Assembly (NCBI GenBank): GCA_026545765.1
Contig: CM048839.1
Location: 65,583,187-65,647,186, forward strand
Length of the DNA: 64,000 nucleotides
From: Plantago major
Lineage: Eukaryota; Streptophyta; Magnoliopsida; Lamiales; Plantaginaceae
Reading direction: 5' to 3'
The position numbers were made by a program, and so were the translations under genes. Below are positions 1-13,182 of the stretch, piece by piece. The notes beneath the pieces are model-generated. The model did not search any database and was not told where the DNA came from. It saw only the letters and a program-made list of their open reading frames with translations. Every line of letters begins with the position of its first letter. Within the stretch, counting starts at the first letter, position 1.

Positions 1-3000
1 TTTTATCACCCCTCAGGTGTTTCATTGTGTTGTTTAACTCTCGAGTAGAATTTTACATTTGTTGTTTATCCCACACCTTATGTGTGTGGTTTAACACTCA
101 AGTAGAGTTCTTCGTTTGTTATACTCTTACTCCTTCTGTGCATTGTTTAAATCTCGAATAGACTTCTTCGTTTGACATTATCCCACTCCCGTAGTGTGTT
201 GTTTAACTCTCAAGTAGAGTTATTCGTTTGTCGTTCATCCCTCTCCAAAGTGTCTTTTTTATATCGCTCAACTAGAGTTGTTCGTTTGTTGTATATTCCA
301 TGCCTTTTTTGTTTTGTTTAACTCTCAAGTAGAGTTTTTCGTTCGTTATTTTATCACCCCATAGGTGTGTAGTTTAAATATCAGATTGACTTCTCCGTTT
401 GTAATTATCCCACTCCCTTATTGTGTTGTTTAACTCTCGAGTAGAATTTTACATTTGTTGTTTATCCCACACCTCATGTGTGTGGTTTAACACTCAATTA
501 GAGTTCTTCATTTGTTATACTCTTACTGCTTCTGTGCACTGTTTAAATCTCGAATAGACTTCTTCGTTTGACATTATGCCACTCGTTTAGTGTGTTGTTT
601 AACTCTCAAGTAGAGTTTTCGTTCTTATTTTATCACCCCTCGTGTGTAGTTTAAATCTCAGTTGACTTCTCCGCTTGTAATTATCCCACCTTTATTGTGT
701 TGTTTAACTCTCGGTAGAATTTTACATTTGTTGTTTATCCCACACCTTATGTGTGTGGTTTAACGCCAAGTAGAGTTCTTCGCTTGTTATACTCTTACTC
801 TTCATGCATTGTTTAAATCTCGAATAGACTTTCTGTTGACATTATCCCACTCCTTTAGTGTGTTGTTTACCTCTCAAGTAGATTTATTCGTTTGTTCTTC
901 ATCCCTCTCCAAAGTGACTTGTTAATATCGCCCAAATAGAGTTGTTCGGTTGTTGTTTATTGATTTCCTATTGTGTTATGTTTAACTCTCAAGTAGAATT
1001 TTTCGTTCGTTATTTTATCACCCCTCAGGTGTATTGTTTAAATCTCAGATTATCTTCTCCGTTTGTAATTAACCCACTCCCTTATTATGTTGTTTAACTC
1101 TTGTTTAGAATTTTACATTTGTTGTTTATCCGAGTCCGTATGTTTGTGGTTTAACTCTCAAGTAGAGTTCTTCATTTGTTATACTCTTACTCCTTCTATG
1201 TATTGTTTAAATCTCGAATAGACTTCTTTGTTTGACATTATCCCTCTCCTTTAGTGTGTTGTTTAAATCTCAAGTAGAGTTATTCGTTTGTTGTTCATAC
1301 CTCTCCAAATTGTCTTGTTTTTATCTCTCAAGTAGAGTTTTTCGTTCCTTATTTTATCACCCCTCAGGTGTTTCATTGTGTTGTTTAACTCTCGAGTAGA
1401 ATTTTACATTTGTTGTTTATCCCACACCTTATGTGTGTGGTTTAACACTCAAGTAGAGTTCTTCGTTTGTTATACTCTTACTCCTTCTGTGCATTGTTTA
1501 AATCTCGAATAGACTTCTTCGTTTGACATTATCCCACTCTAGTAGTGTGTTGTTTAACTCTCAAGTAGAGTTATTCGTTTGTCGTTCATCCCTCTCCAAA
1601 GTGTCTTTTTTATATCGCTCAACTAGAGTTGTTCGTTTGTTGTATATTCCATGCCTTTTTTGTTTTGTTTAACTCTCAAGTAGAGTTTTTCATTCGTTAT
1701 TTTATCACCCCATAGGTGTGTAGTTTAAATATCAGATTGACTTCTCCGTTTGTAACTATCCCACTCCTTTATTGTGTTGTTTAACTCTCGAGTAGAATTT
1801 TACATTTGTTGTTTATCCCACACCTCATGTGTGGTTTAACACTCAATTAGAGTTCTTCATTTGTTATACTCTTTACTTCGCCTTTGTTTACATATCGAAT
1901 AGACTTCTTCGTTTGACATTATGCCACTCGTTTAGTGTGTTGTTTAACTCTCAAGTAGAGTTATTCGTTTGTTGTTCATCCGTCTCCAAATTGTCTTGTT
2001 TTTATCACACAAGTAGAGTTGTTCGTTTTGTTGTTTATTCCATTCCTTTTGTGTTTTGTTTGACTCTCAAGTAGAGTTTTTCGTTCCTTATTTTATCACC
2101 CCTCAGGTGTTTTATTGTGTTGTTTAACTCTCGAGTAGAATTTTACATTTGTTGTTTATCCCACACCTTATGTGTGTGGTTTAACACTCAAGTAGAGTTC
2201 TTCGTTTGTTATACTCTTACTCCTTCTGTGCATTGTTTAAATATCGAATAAACTTCTTCGTTTGACATTATGCCACTCGTTTAGTGTGTTGTTTAACTCT
2301 CAAGTAGAGTTATTCGTTTGTTGTTCATCCGTCTCCAAATTGTCTTGTTTTTATCACACAAGTAGAGTTGTTCGTTTTGTTGTTTATTCCATTCCTTTTG
2401 TGTTTTGTTTAACTCTCAAGAGTTTTTCCTTATTTTATCACCCCTCAGGTGTGTAGTTTAAATCTCAGATTGACTTCTCCGTTTGTAATTATCCCACTCC
2501 TTTATTGTGTTGTTTAACTCTCGAGTAGAATTTTACATTTGTTGTTTATCCCACACCATATGTGTGTGGTTTAACGCTCAAGTAGAGTTCTTCGTTTGTT
2601 ATACTCTTACTCCTTTTGTGCAATGTTTAAATATCGAACAGACTTCTTCGTTTGACATTATCCCACTCCTTTAGTGTGTTGTTTACCTCTCAAGTAGATT
2701 TATTCGTTTGTTCTTCATCCCTCTCCAAAGTGACTTGTTTACATCGCTCAAATAGAGTTGTTCGGTTGTTGTTTATTGATTTCCTATTGTGTTATGTTTA
2801 ACTCTCAAGTAGAGTTTTTCGTTATTTTATCACCCCTCGTGTATTGTTTAAATATCAGATTGTCTTCTCCGTTTGTAATTATCACACTCCATTATTGTGT
2901 TGTTTAACTCTCGTTTAGAATTTTACATTTGTTGTTTATCCCACTCCTTATGTGTGTGGTTTAACTCTCAAGTAGAGTTCTTCATTTGTTATACTCTTAC

Positions 3001-6000
3001 TCCTTCTATGCATTGTTTAAATCTCGAATAGACTTCTTTGTTTGACATTATCCCTCTCCTTTAGTGTGTTGTTTAACTCTCAAGTAGAGTTATTCGTTTG
3101 TTTTTCATACCTCTCCAAATTGTCTAGTTTTTATCTCTCAAGTAGAGTTGTACGTTTCGTTGTTTATTCCAATCCTTTTGTGTTTTGTTTAACTCTCAAG
3201 TAGAGTTTTTCGTTCCTTATTTTATCACCCCTCAGGTCTTCATTGTGTTGTTTAACTCTCGAGTAAAATTTTACATTTGTTGTTTATCCCACACCTTATG
3301 TGTGTGGTTTAACACTCAAGTAGAGTTCTTCGTTTGTTATACTCTTACTCCTTCTGTGCATTGTTTAAATCTCGAATAGACTTCTTCGTTTGACATTATC
3401 CCACTCCCGTAGTGTGTTGTTTAACTCTCAAGTAGAGTTATTTGTTTGTTGTTCATCCCTCTCCAAATTGTCTTGTTTTTATCACACAAGTAGAGTTGTT
3501 CGTTTTGTTGTTTATTCCATTCCTTTTGTGTTTTGTTTAACTCTCAAGTAGAGTTTTTCGTTCCTTATTTTATCACCCCTCAGGTGTGTAGTTTAAATCT
3601 CAGATTGACTTCTCCGTTTGTAATTATCCCACTCCTTTATTGTGTTGTTTAACTCTCGAGTAGAATTTTACATTTGTTGTTTATCCCACACCATATGTGT
3701 GTGGTTTAACGCTCAAGTAGAGTTCTTCGTTTGTTATACTCTTACTCCTTTTGTGCAATGTTTAAATATCGAATAGACTTCTTCGTTTGACATTATCCCA
3801 CTCCTTTAGTGTGTTGTTTACCTCTCAAGTAGATTTATTCGTTTGTTCTTCATCCCTCTCCAAAGTGACTTGTTTACATCGCTCAAATAGAGTTGTTCGG
3901 TTGTTGTTTATTGATTTCCTATTGTGTTATGTTTAACTCTCAAGTAGAGTTTTTCGTTCGTTATTTTATCACCCCTCAGGTGTATTGTTTAAATCTCAGA
4001 TTGTCTTCTCCGTTCGTAATTATCCCACTCCCTTATTGTGTTGTTTAACTCTTGTTTAGAATTTTACATTTGTTGTTTATCCCAGTCCGTATGTGTGTGG
4101 TTTAACTCTCAAGTAGAGTTCTTCATTTGTTATACTCTTACTCCTTCTATGCATTGTTTAAATCTCGAATAGACTTCTTTGTTTGACATTATCCCTCTCC
4201 TTTAGTGTGTTGTTTAACTCTCAAGTAGAGTTATTCGTTTGTTTTTCATACCTCTCCAAATTGTCTAGTTTTTATCTCTCAAGTAGAGTTGTACGTTTCG
4301 TTGTTTATTCCAATCCTTTTGTGTTTTGTTTAACTCTCAAGTAGAGTTTTTCGTTCCTTATTTTATCACCCCTCAGGTCTTCATTGTGTTGTTTAACTCT
4401 CGAGTAAAATTTTACATTTGTTGTTTATCCCACACCTTATGTGTGTGGTTTAACTCTCAAGTAGAGTTCTTCATTTGTTATACTCTTACTCCTTCTATGC
4501 ATTGTTTAAATCTCGAATAGACTTCTTTGTTTGACATTATCCCTCTCCTTTAGTGTGTTGTTTAACTCTCAAGTAGAGTTATTCGTTTGTTTTTCATACC
4601 TCTCCAAATTGTCTAGTTTTTATCTATCAAGTAGAGTTGTACGTTTCGTTGTTTATTCCATGCCTTTTCTGTTTTGTTTAACTCTCAAGTAGAGTTTTTC
4701 GTTCGTTATTTTATCACCCCATAGGTGTGTAGTTTAAATATCAGATTGACTTCTCCGTTTGTAATTATCCCACTCCTTTATTGTGTTGTTTAACTCTCGA
4801 GTAGAATTTTACATTTGTTGTTTATCCCACACCTTATGTGTGTGGTTTAACACTCAAGTAGAGTTCTTCATTTGTTATACTCTTACTGCTTCTGTGCATT
4901 GTTTAAATCTCGAATAGACTTCTTCGTTTGACATTATGCCACTCGTTTAGTGTGTTGTTTAACTCTCAAGCACAGTTATTCGTTTGTTGTTCATCCGTCT
5001 CCAAATTGTCTTGTTTTTATCACACAAGTAGAGTTGTTCGTTTTGTTGTTTATTCCATTCCTTTTGTGTTTTGGTTGACTCTCAAGTAGAGTTTTTCGTT
5101 CCTTATTTTATTACCCCTCAAGTGTATAGTTTAAATCTCAGATTGACTTCTCCGTTTGTAATTATCCCACTCCTTTATTGTGTTGTTTAACTCTCGAGTA
5201 GAATTTTACATTTGTTGTTTATCCCAAACCTTATGTGTGTGGTTTAACACTCAAGTAGAGTTCTTTGTTTGTTATACTCTTACTCCTTCTGTGCATTGTT
5301 TAAATCTCGAATAGACTTCTTCGTTTGACATTATCCCACTCCTTTAGTGTTGTTTAACTCTCAAGTAGATTTATTCATTTGTTCTTCATCCCTCTCCAAA
5401 GTGACTTGTTTATATCGCTCAAATAGAGTTGTTCGGTTGTTTTTTATTGATTTACTTTTGTGTTATGTTTAACTCTCAAGTAGAGTTTTTCGTTCGTTAT
5501 TTTATCACCCCTCAGGTGTGTTGTTTAAATCTCAGATTGTCTTCTCCGTTTGTAATTATCCCACTCCCTTATGGTGTTGTTTAACTCTCGTTTAGAATTT
5601 TACATTTGTTGTTTATCCCTGTCCGTATGTGTGTGGTTTAACTCTCAAGTAGAGTTCTTCATTTGTTATACTCTTACTCCTTCTATGCATTGTTTAAATA
5701 TCGAATTGACTTCTTTGTTTAACATTATCCCACTCCTTTAGTGTGTTGTTTAACTCTCAAGTAGAGTTATTCGTTTGTTGTTCATACCTCTCCAAATTGT
5801 CTTGTTTTTATCACACAAGTAGAGTTGTTCGTTTTGTTGTTTATTCCATTCCTTTTGTGTTTTGTTTAACTCTCAAGTAGAGTTTTTCGTTCCCTATTTT
5901 ATCACCCCTCAGGTGTGTAGTTTAAATCTCAGGTTGACTTCTCCGTTTGTAATTATCCCACTTCTTTATTGTGTTGTTTAACTCTCGAGTAGAATTTTAC

Positions 6001-9000
6001 ATTTGTTGTTTATCGCACACCTTATGTGTGTGGTTTAACGCTCAAGTAGAGTTCTTCGTTTGTTATACTCTTACTCCTTCTGTGCATTGTTTAAATCTCG
6101 AATAGACTTCTTCGTTTGACATTATCCCACTCCTTTAGTGTGTTGTTTACCACTCAAGTAGATTTATTCGTTTGTTCTTCATCCCTCTCCAAAGTGACTT
6201 GTTTATATCGCTCAAATAGAGTTGTTCGGTTGTTGTTTATTGATTTCCTATTGTGTTATGTTTAACTCTCAAGTAGAGTTTTTCGTTCGTTATTTTATCA
6301 CCCCTCAGGTGTATTGTTTAAATCTCAGATTGTCTTCTCCGTTTGTAATTATCCCACTCCCTTATTGAGTTGTTTAAATCTCGAATAGACTTCTTCGTTT
6401 GACATTATCCCACTCCCGTAGTGTGTTGTTTAACTCTCAAGTAGAGTTATTCGTTTATTGTTCATCCCTCTCCAAAGTGTCTATTTTATATCGCTCAACT
6501 AGAGTTGTTCGTTTGTTGTATATTCCATGCCTTTTTTATTTTGTTTAACTCTCAAGTAGAGTTTTTCGTTCGTTATTTTATCACCCCATAGGTGTGTATT
6601 TAAATATCAGATTGACTTCTCCGTTTGTAATTATCCCACTCCTTTATTGTGTTGTTTAACTCTCGAGTAGAATTTTACATTTGTTGTTTATCCCACACCT
6701 CATGTGTGTGGTTTAACACTCAAGTAGAGTTCTTCATTTGTTATACTCTTACTGCTTCTGTGCATTGTTTAAATCTCGAATAGACTTCTTCGTTTGACAT
6801 TGTGCCACTCGTTTAGTGTGTTGTTTAACTCTCAAGTAGAGTTATTCGTTTGTTGTTCATCCCTCTCCAAATTGTCTTGTTTTTATCACACAAGTAGAGT
6901 TGTTCGTTTTGTTGTTTATTCCATTCCTTTTGTGTTTTGTTTGACTCTCAAGTAGAGTTTTTCGTTCCTTATTTTATCACCCCTCAGGTGTATAGTTTAA
7001 ATCTCAGATTGACTTCTTCGTTTGTAATTATCCCACTCCTTTATTGTGTTGTTTAACTCTCGAGTAGAATTTTACATTTGTTGTTTATCCCAAACCTTAT
7101 GTGTGTGGTTTAACACTCAAGTAGAGTTCTTTGTTTGTTATACTCTTACTCCTTCTGTGCATTGTTTAAATATCGAATAGACTTCTTCGTTTGACATTAT
7201 CCCACTCCTTTAGTGTGTTGTTTAACTCTCAAGTAGATTTATTCGTTTGTTCTTCGTCCCTCTCCAAAGTGACTTGTTTATATCGCTCAAATAGAGTTGT
7301 TCGGTTGTTTTTTATTGATTTACTTTTGTGTTATGTTTAACTCTCAAGTAGAGTTTTTCGTTCATTATTTTATCACCCCTCAGGTGTGTTGTTTAAATAT
7401 CAGATTGTCTTCTCCGTTTGTAATTATCCCACTCCCTTATTGTGTTGTTTAACTCTCGTTTAGAATTTTACATTTGTTGTTTATCCGAGTCCGTATGTGT
7501 GTGGTTTAACTCTCAAGTAGAGTTCTTCATTTGTTATACTCTTACTCCTTCTATGCATTGTTTAAATTTCGAATAGACTTCTTTGTTTGACATTATCCCA
7601 CTCCTTTACTGTGCTGTTTAACTCTCAAGTAGAGTTATTCGTTTGTTGTTCATACCTCTCCAAATTGTCTTGTTGTTATCTCTCAATTAGAGTTGTACGT
7701 TTCGTTGTTTATTCCATTCCTTTTGTGTTTTGTTTAATTCTCAAGTAGAGTTTTTCGTTCGTTATTTTATCACCCCGCAGGTGTGTTGTTTAAATCTGAG
7801 ATTGTCTTCTCCGTTTGTAATTATCCCACTCCCTTATTGTGTCGTTTAACTCTCGTTTAGAATTTTACATTTGTTGTTTATCCGAGTCCGTATGTGTGTG
7901 GTTTAACTCTCAAGTAGAGTTCTTCATTTGTTATACTCTTACTCTTTCTATGCATTGTTTAAATTTCGAATAGACTTCTTTGTTTGACATTATCCCACTC
8001 CTTTAGTGTGCTGTTTAACTCTCAAGTAGAGTTATTCGTTTGTTGTTCATACCTCTCCAAATTGTCTTGTTGTTATCTCTCAATTAGAGTTGTACGTTTC
8101 GTTGTTTATTCCATTCCTTTTGTGTTTTGTTTAACTCTCAAGTAAAGTTTTTCGTTCCTTATTTTATCACCCCTCAGGTGTTTTATTGTGTTGTTTAACT
8201 CTCGAGTAGAATTTTACATTAGTTGTTTATCCCACACCTTATGTGTGTGGTTTAACACTCAAGTAGAGTTCTTCGTTTGTTATACTCTTACTGCTTCTGT
8301 GCATTGTTTAAATCTTGAATAGACTTCTTCGTTTGACATTATCCCACTCCTTTACTGTGTCGTTTAACTCTCACGTAGTGTTATTCGTTTGTGGTTCATC
8401 CCTCTCCAAAGTGTGTTGTTTATGTCTCTCAAATAGAGTTGTTGGTTTATTGTTTATTCAATTCCTTTTGTGTTTTGTTTAACTCTCAAGTAGAGTTTTT
8501 CATTCGTTATTTTGCCACCCCTCAGGTGTGTAGTTTAAAATCTCAGATTGACTTCTCCGTGTGTAATTATCCCACTCCTTTATTGTGTTCTTTTACATTT
8601 GTTGTTTATCCCACACCTTATGTGTGTGGTTTAACACTCAAGTAGGGTTCTTCGTTTGTTATACTCTTACTCCATTTGTGCATTGTTTAAATCTCGAATA
8701 GACTTCTTCGTTTGACATTATCCCTCTCCTTTAGTGTGTTGTTTAACTCTCAAGTAGAGTTATTCGTTTGTTCTTCATCCCTCTCCAAAGTGACTTGTTT
8801 ATATCGCTCAAATAGAGTTGTTCGGTTGTTGTTTATTGAATTCCTTTTGTGCTTTGTTTAACTCTCAAGTGGAGTTTTTCGTTCGTTATTTTCTCACCTT
8901 CAGGTGTGTTGTTTAAATCTCAGATTGTCATCTCCATTTGTAATTATCCCACTCCATTATTGTGTTGTTTAACTCACGTGTAGAATTTTACATTTGTTGT

Positions 9001-12000
9001 TTATCCGAGTCCGTATGTGTGTGGTTTAACACTCAAGTAGAGTTCTTCGTTGGTTATACTCTTACTGCTTCTGTGCATTGTTTAAATCTCGAATAGACGT
9101 CTTCGTTTGAAATTATGCCACTCGTTTAGTGTGTTGTTTAACTCTCAAGTAGGGTTATTCGTTTGTTGTACATCCGTCTCCAAATTGTCTTGTTTTTATC
9201 ACACAAGTAGAGTTGTTCGTTTTGCTGTTTATTCCATTCCTTTTGTGTTTTGTTTAACTCTCAAGTAGAGTTTTTCGTTACTTATTTTATCACCCCTCAG
9301 GTGTGTAGTTTAAATCTCAGATTGACTTCTCCGTTTGTAATTATCCCACTCCTTTATTGTGCTGTTTAACTCTCGAGTAGAATTTTACATTTGTTGTTTA
9401 TCCCACACCTTATGTGTGTGGTTTAACGCTCAAGTAGAGTTGTTCGTTTGTTATACTCTTACTCCTTCTGTGCATTGTTTAAATCTCGAATAGACTTCTT
9501 CGTTTGACATTATCCCACTCCTTTAGTGTGTTGTTTACCTCTCAAGTAGATTTATTCGTTTGTTCTTCACCCCTCTCCAAAGTGACTTGTTTATATCGCT
9601 CAAATAGAGTTGTTCGGTTGTTTTTTATTGATTTACTTTTGTGTTACGTTTAACTCTCAAGTAGAGTTTTTCGTTCGTTATTTTATCACCCCTCAGGTGT
9701 GTTGTTTAAATATCAGATTGTCTTCTCCGTTTGTAATTATCCCACTCCCTTATTGTGTTGTTTAACTCTCGTTTAGAATTTTACATTTGTTGTTTATCCG
9801 AGTCCGTATGTGTGTGGTTTAACTCTCAAGTAGAGTTCTTCATTTGTTATACTCTTACTCCTTCTATGCATTGTTTAAATCTCGAATAGACTTCTTTCTT
9901 CGACATTATCCCACTCCTTTAGTGTGTTGTTTAACTCTCAAGTAGAGTTATTCGTTTGTTGTTCATACCTCTCCAAATTGTCTTGTTTTTATCTGTCAAG
10001 TTGAGTTGTACGTTTCGTTGTTTATTCCATTCCTTTTGTGTTTTGTTTAACTCTCAAGTAGAGTTTTTCGTTCCTTATTTTATCACCCCTCGGGTGTTTT
10101 ATTGTGTTGTTTAACTCTCGAGTAGAATTTTACATTTGTTGTTTATCCCACACCTTATGTGTGTGGTTTAACACTCAAGTAGAGTTCTTCTTTGTTATAC
10201 TCTTACTACTTCTGTGCATTGTTTAAATATCGAATAAACTTCTTCGTTTGACATTATGCCACTCGTTTAGTGTGTTGTATAACTCTCAAGTAGAGTTATT
10301 CGTTTGTTGTTCATCCGTCTCCAAATTGTCTTGTTTTTATCACACAAGTAGAGTTGTTCGTTTTGTTGTTTATTCCATTCCTTTTGTGTTTTGTTTAACT
10401 CTCAAGTAGAGTTTTTCGTTCGTTATTTTCTCACCTTCAGGTGTGTTGTTTAAATCTCAGATTGTCATCTCCGTTTGTAATTATCCCACTCGTTTATTGT
10501 GTTGTTTAACTCACGTGTAGAATTTTACATTTGTTGTTTATCCGAGTCCGTATGTGTGTGGTTTAACACTCAAGTAGAGTTCTTCGTTGGTTATACTCTT
10601 ACTGCTTCTGTGCATTGTTTAAATCTCGAATAGACTTCTTCGTTTGACATTATGCCACTCGTTTAGTGTGCTGTTTAACTCTCAAGTACGGTTATTCGTT
10701 TGTTGTACGTCCGTCACCAAATTGTCTTGTTTTTATCACACAAGTAGAGTTGTTCGTTTTGCTATTTATTCCATTCCTTTTGTGTTTTGTTTAACTCTCA
10801 AGTAGAGTTTTTCGTTCGTGATTTATCACCCCATAGGTGTGTAGTTTAAATCTCAGATTGACTTCTCCGTTTGTAATTATCCCACTCCTTTATTGTGTTG
10901 TTTAACTCTCGAGTAGAATTTTACATTTGTTGTTTATCCCAAACCTTATGTGTGTTGTTTAACACTCAAGTAGAGTTCTTTGTTTGTCATACTCTTACTC
11001 CATCTGTGCATTGTTTAAATCTCGAATAGACTTCTTCTTTTGACATTATCCCACTCCTTTAGTGTGTTGTTTAACTCTCAAGTAGATTTATTCGTTTGTT
11101 CTTCATCCCTCTCCAAAGTGACTTGTTTATATCGCTCAAATAGAGTTGTTCGGTTGGTTTTTATTGATTTACTTTTGTGTTATGTTTAACTCTCAAGTAG
11201 AGTTTTTCGTTCGTTATTTTATCACCCCTCAGGTGTGTTGTTTAAATCTCAGATTGTCTTCTCCGTTTGTAACTATCCCACTTCCTTATTGTGTTGTTTA
11301 ACTCTCGTTTAGAATTTTACATTTGTTGTTTATCCGAGTCCGTATGTGTGTGGTTTAACTCTCAAGTAGAGTTCTTCATTTGTTATACTCTTACTCCTTC
11401 TATGCATTGTTTAAATCTCGAATAGACTTCTTTGTTTGACATTATCCCACTCCTTTAGTGTGCTGTTTAACTCTGAAGTAGAGTTATTCGTTTGTTGTTC
11501 ATACCTCTCCAAATTGTCTTGTTTTTATCTCTCAAGTAGAGTTGTACGTTTCGTTGTTTATTCCATTCCTTTTGTGTTTTGTTTAACTCTCAAGTAGAGT
11601 TTTTCGTTCCTTATTTTATCACCCCTCAGGTGTTTCATTGTGTTGTTTAACTCTCGAGTAGAATTTTACATTTGTTGTTTATCCCACACCTTATGTGTGT
11701 GGTTTAGCACTCAAGTAGAGTTCTTCGTTTGTTATACTCTTACTGCTTCTCTGCATTGTTTAAATCTCGAATAGACTTCTTCGTTTGACATTATCCCACT
11801 CCTTTAGTGTGTTGTTTAACTCTCAAGTAGGGTTATTCGTTTATTGTTCATCCCTCTCCAAAGTGACTCGTTTATATCGCTCAAATAGAGTTTTTCGTTT
11901 GTTGTATGTTCCATTCCTTTTTTGTTTTGTTTAACTCTCAAGTAGAGTTTTTCGTTCGTTATTTTATCACCCCACAGGTGTGTAGTTTAAATATCAGACT

Positions 12001-12325
12001 GACTTCTCCGTTTGTAATCATCCCACTCCTTTATTGTGTTGTTTAACTCTCGAGTAGAATTTTACATTTGTTGTTTATCCCACACCTAATGTGTGTGGTT
12101 TAACACTCAAGTAGAGTTCTTCGTTTTTTATACTCTTACTGCTTCTGTGCATTGTTTAAATCTCGAATAGACTTCTTCGTTTGACATTATCCCATTCCTT
12201 TAGTGTGTTGTTTAACTCTCAAGTAGGGTTATTCGTTTGTTGTTCATCCCTCTCCAAAGTGACTTGTTTATATCGCTCAAGTAGAGTTGTTCGTTTTGTT
12301 GTTTATTCCATTCCTTTTGTGTTTT

Positions 12326-12721
12326 GTTTAACTCTCAAGTAGAGTTTTTCGTTCCTTATTTTATCACCCCTCAGGTGTGTAGTTTAAATCTCAGATTGAC
12401 TTCTCCGTTTGTAATTATCCCACTCCTTTATTGTGTTGTTTAACTCTCGAGTAGAATTTTACATTTGTTGTTTATCCCACACCTTATGTGTGTGGTTTAA
12501 CGCTCAAGTAGAGTTCTTTGTTTGTTATACTCTTACTCCTTCTGTGCATTGTTTAAATCTCGAATAGACTTCTTCGTTTGACATTATCCCACTCCTTTAG
12601 TGTGTTGTTTAACTCTCAAGTAGATTTATTCGTTTGTTCTTCATCCCTCTCCAAAGTGACTTGTTTATATCGCTCAAATAGAGTTGTTCGGTTGTTTTTT
12701 ATTGATTTACTTTTGTGTTAT
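12326..12721 (+). repeat. Reference 396 bp higher-order unit of the satellite
   Basis: This is a clean example of the repeat unit. Subunits start at 12326 (A), 12382 (B), 12438 (C), 12495 (D), 12551 (E), 12607 (F) and 12663 (G), and the next A starts at 12722. All seven share a start GTTTA, a central word close to CTCAAGTAGAGTT, and a T-rich 3' half. This indicates an ancient ~56 bp monomer that diverged into seven types before the seven-mer was amplified as a block. Confidence 0.95.
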
Positions 12722-13118
12722 GTTTAACTCTCAAGTAGAGTTTTTCGTTCGTTATTTTATCACCCCTCAGGTGTGTTGTTTAAATCTCAGATTGTCTTCT
12801 CCGTTTGTAATTATCCCACACCCTTATTGTGTCGTTTAACTCTCGTTTAGAATTTTACATTTGTTGTTTATCCGAGTCCGTTTGTGTGTGGTTTAACTCT
12901 CAAGTAGAGTTCTTCATTTGTTATACTCTTACTCCTTCTATGCATTGTTTAAATCTCGAATAGACTTCTTTGTTTGACATTATCCCACTCCTTTAGTGTG
13001 CTGTTTAACTCTCAAGTAGAGTTATTCGTTTGTTGTTCATACCTCTCCAAATTGTCTTGTTTTTATCTCTCAAGTAGAGTTGTACGTTTCGTTGTTTATT
13101 CCATTCCTTTTGTGTTTT

Positions 13119-13182
13119 GTTTAACTCTCAAGTAGAGTTTTTCGTTCCTTATTTTATCACCCCTCAGGTGTTTTATTGTGTT
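13119..13182 (+). repeat. Fused A/B satellite subunit (short 348 bp unit variant)
   Basis: Here subunit A runs only to CAGGTGT and then passes into the last ~10 bases of B, giving a 64 bp hybrid in place of 112 bp, so the higher-order unit is 348 bp. The same junction recurs near 1366, 2104, 3234, 4374, 8174, 10090, 11630, 14308, 17420, 19355, 24330 and 25090. The shared junction means one deletion event followed by amplification among seven-subunit units. Confidence 0.85.
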
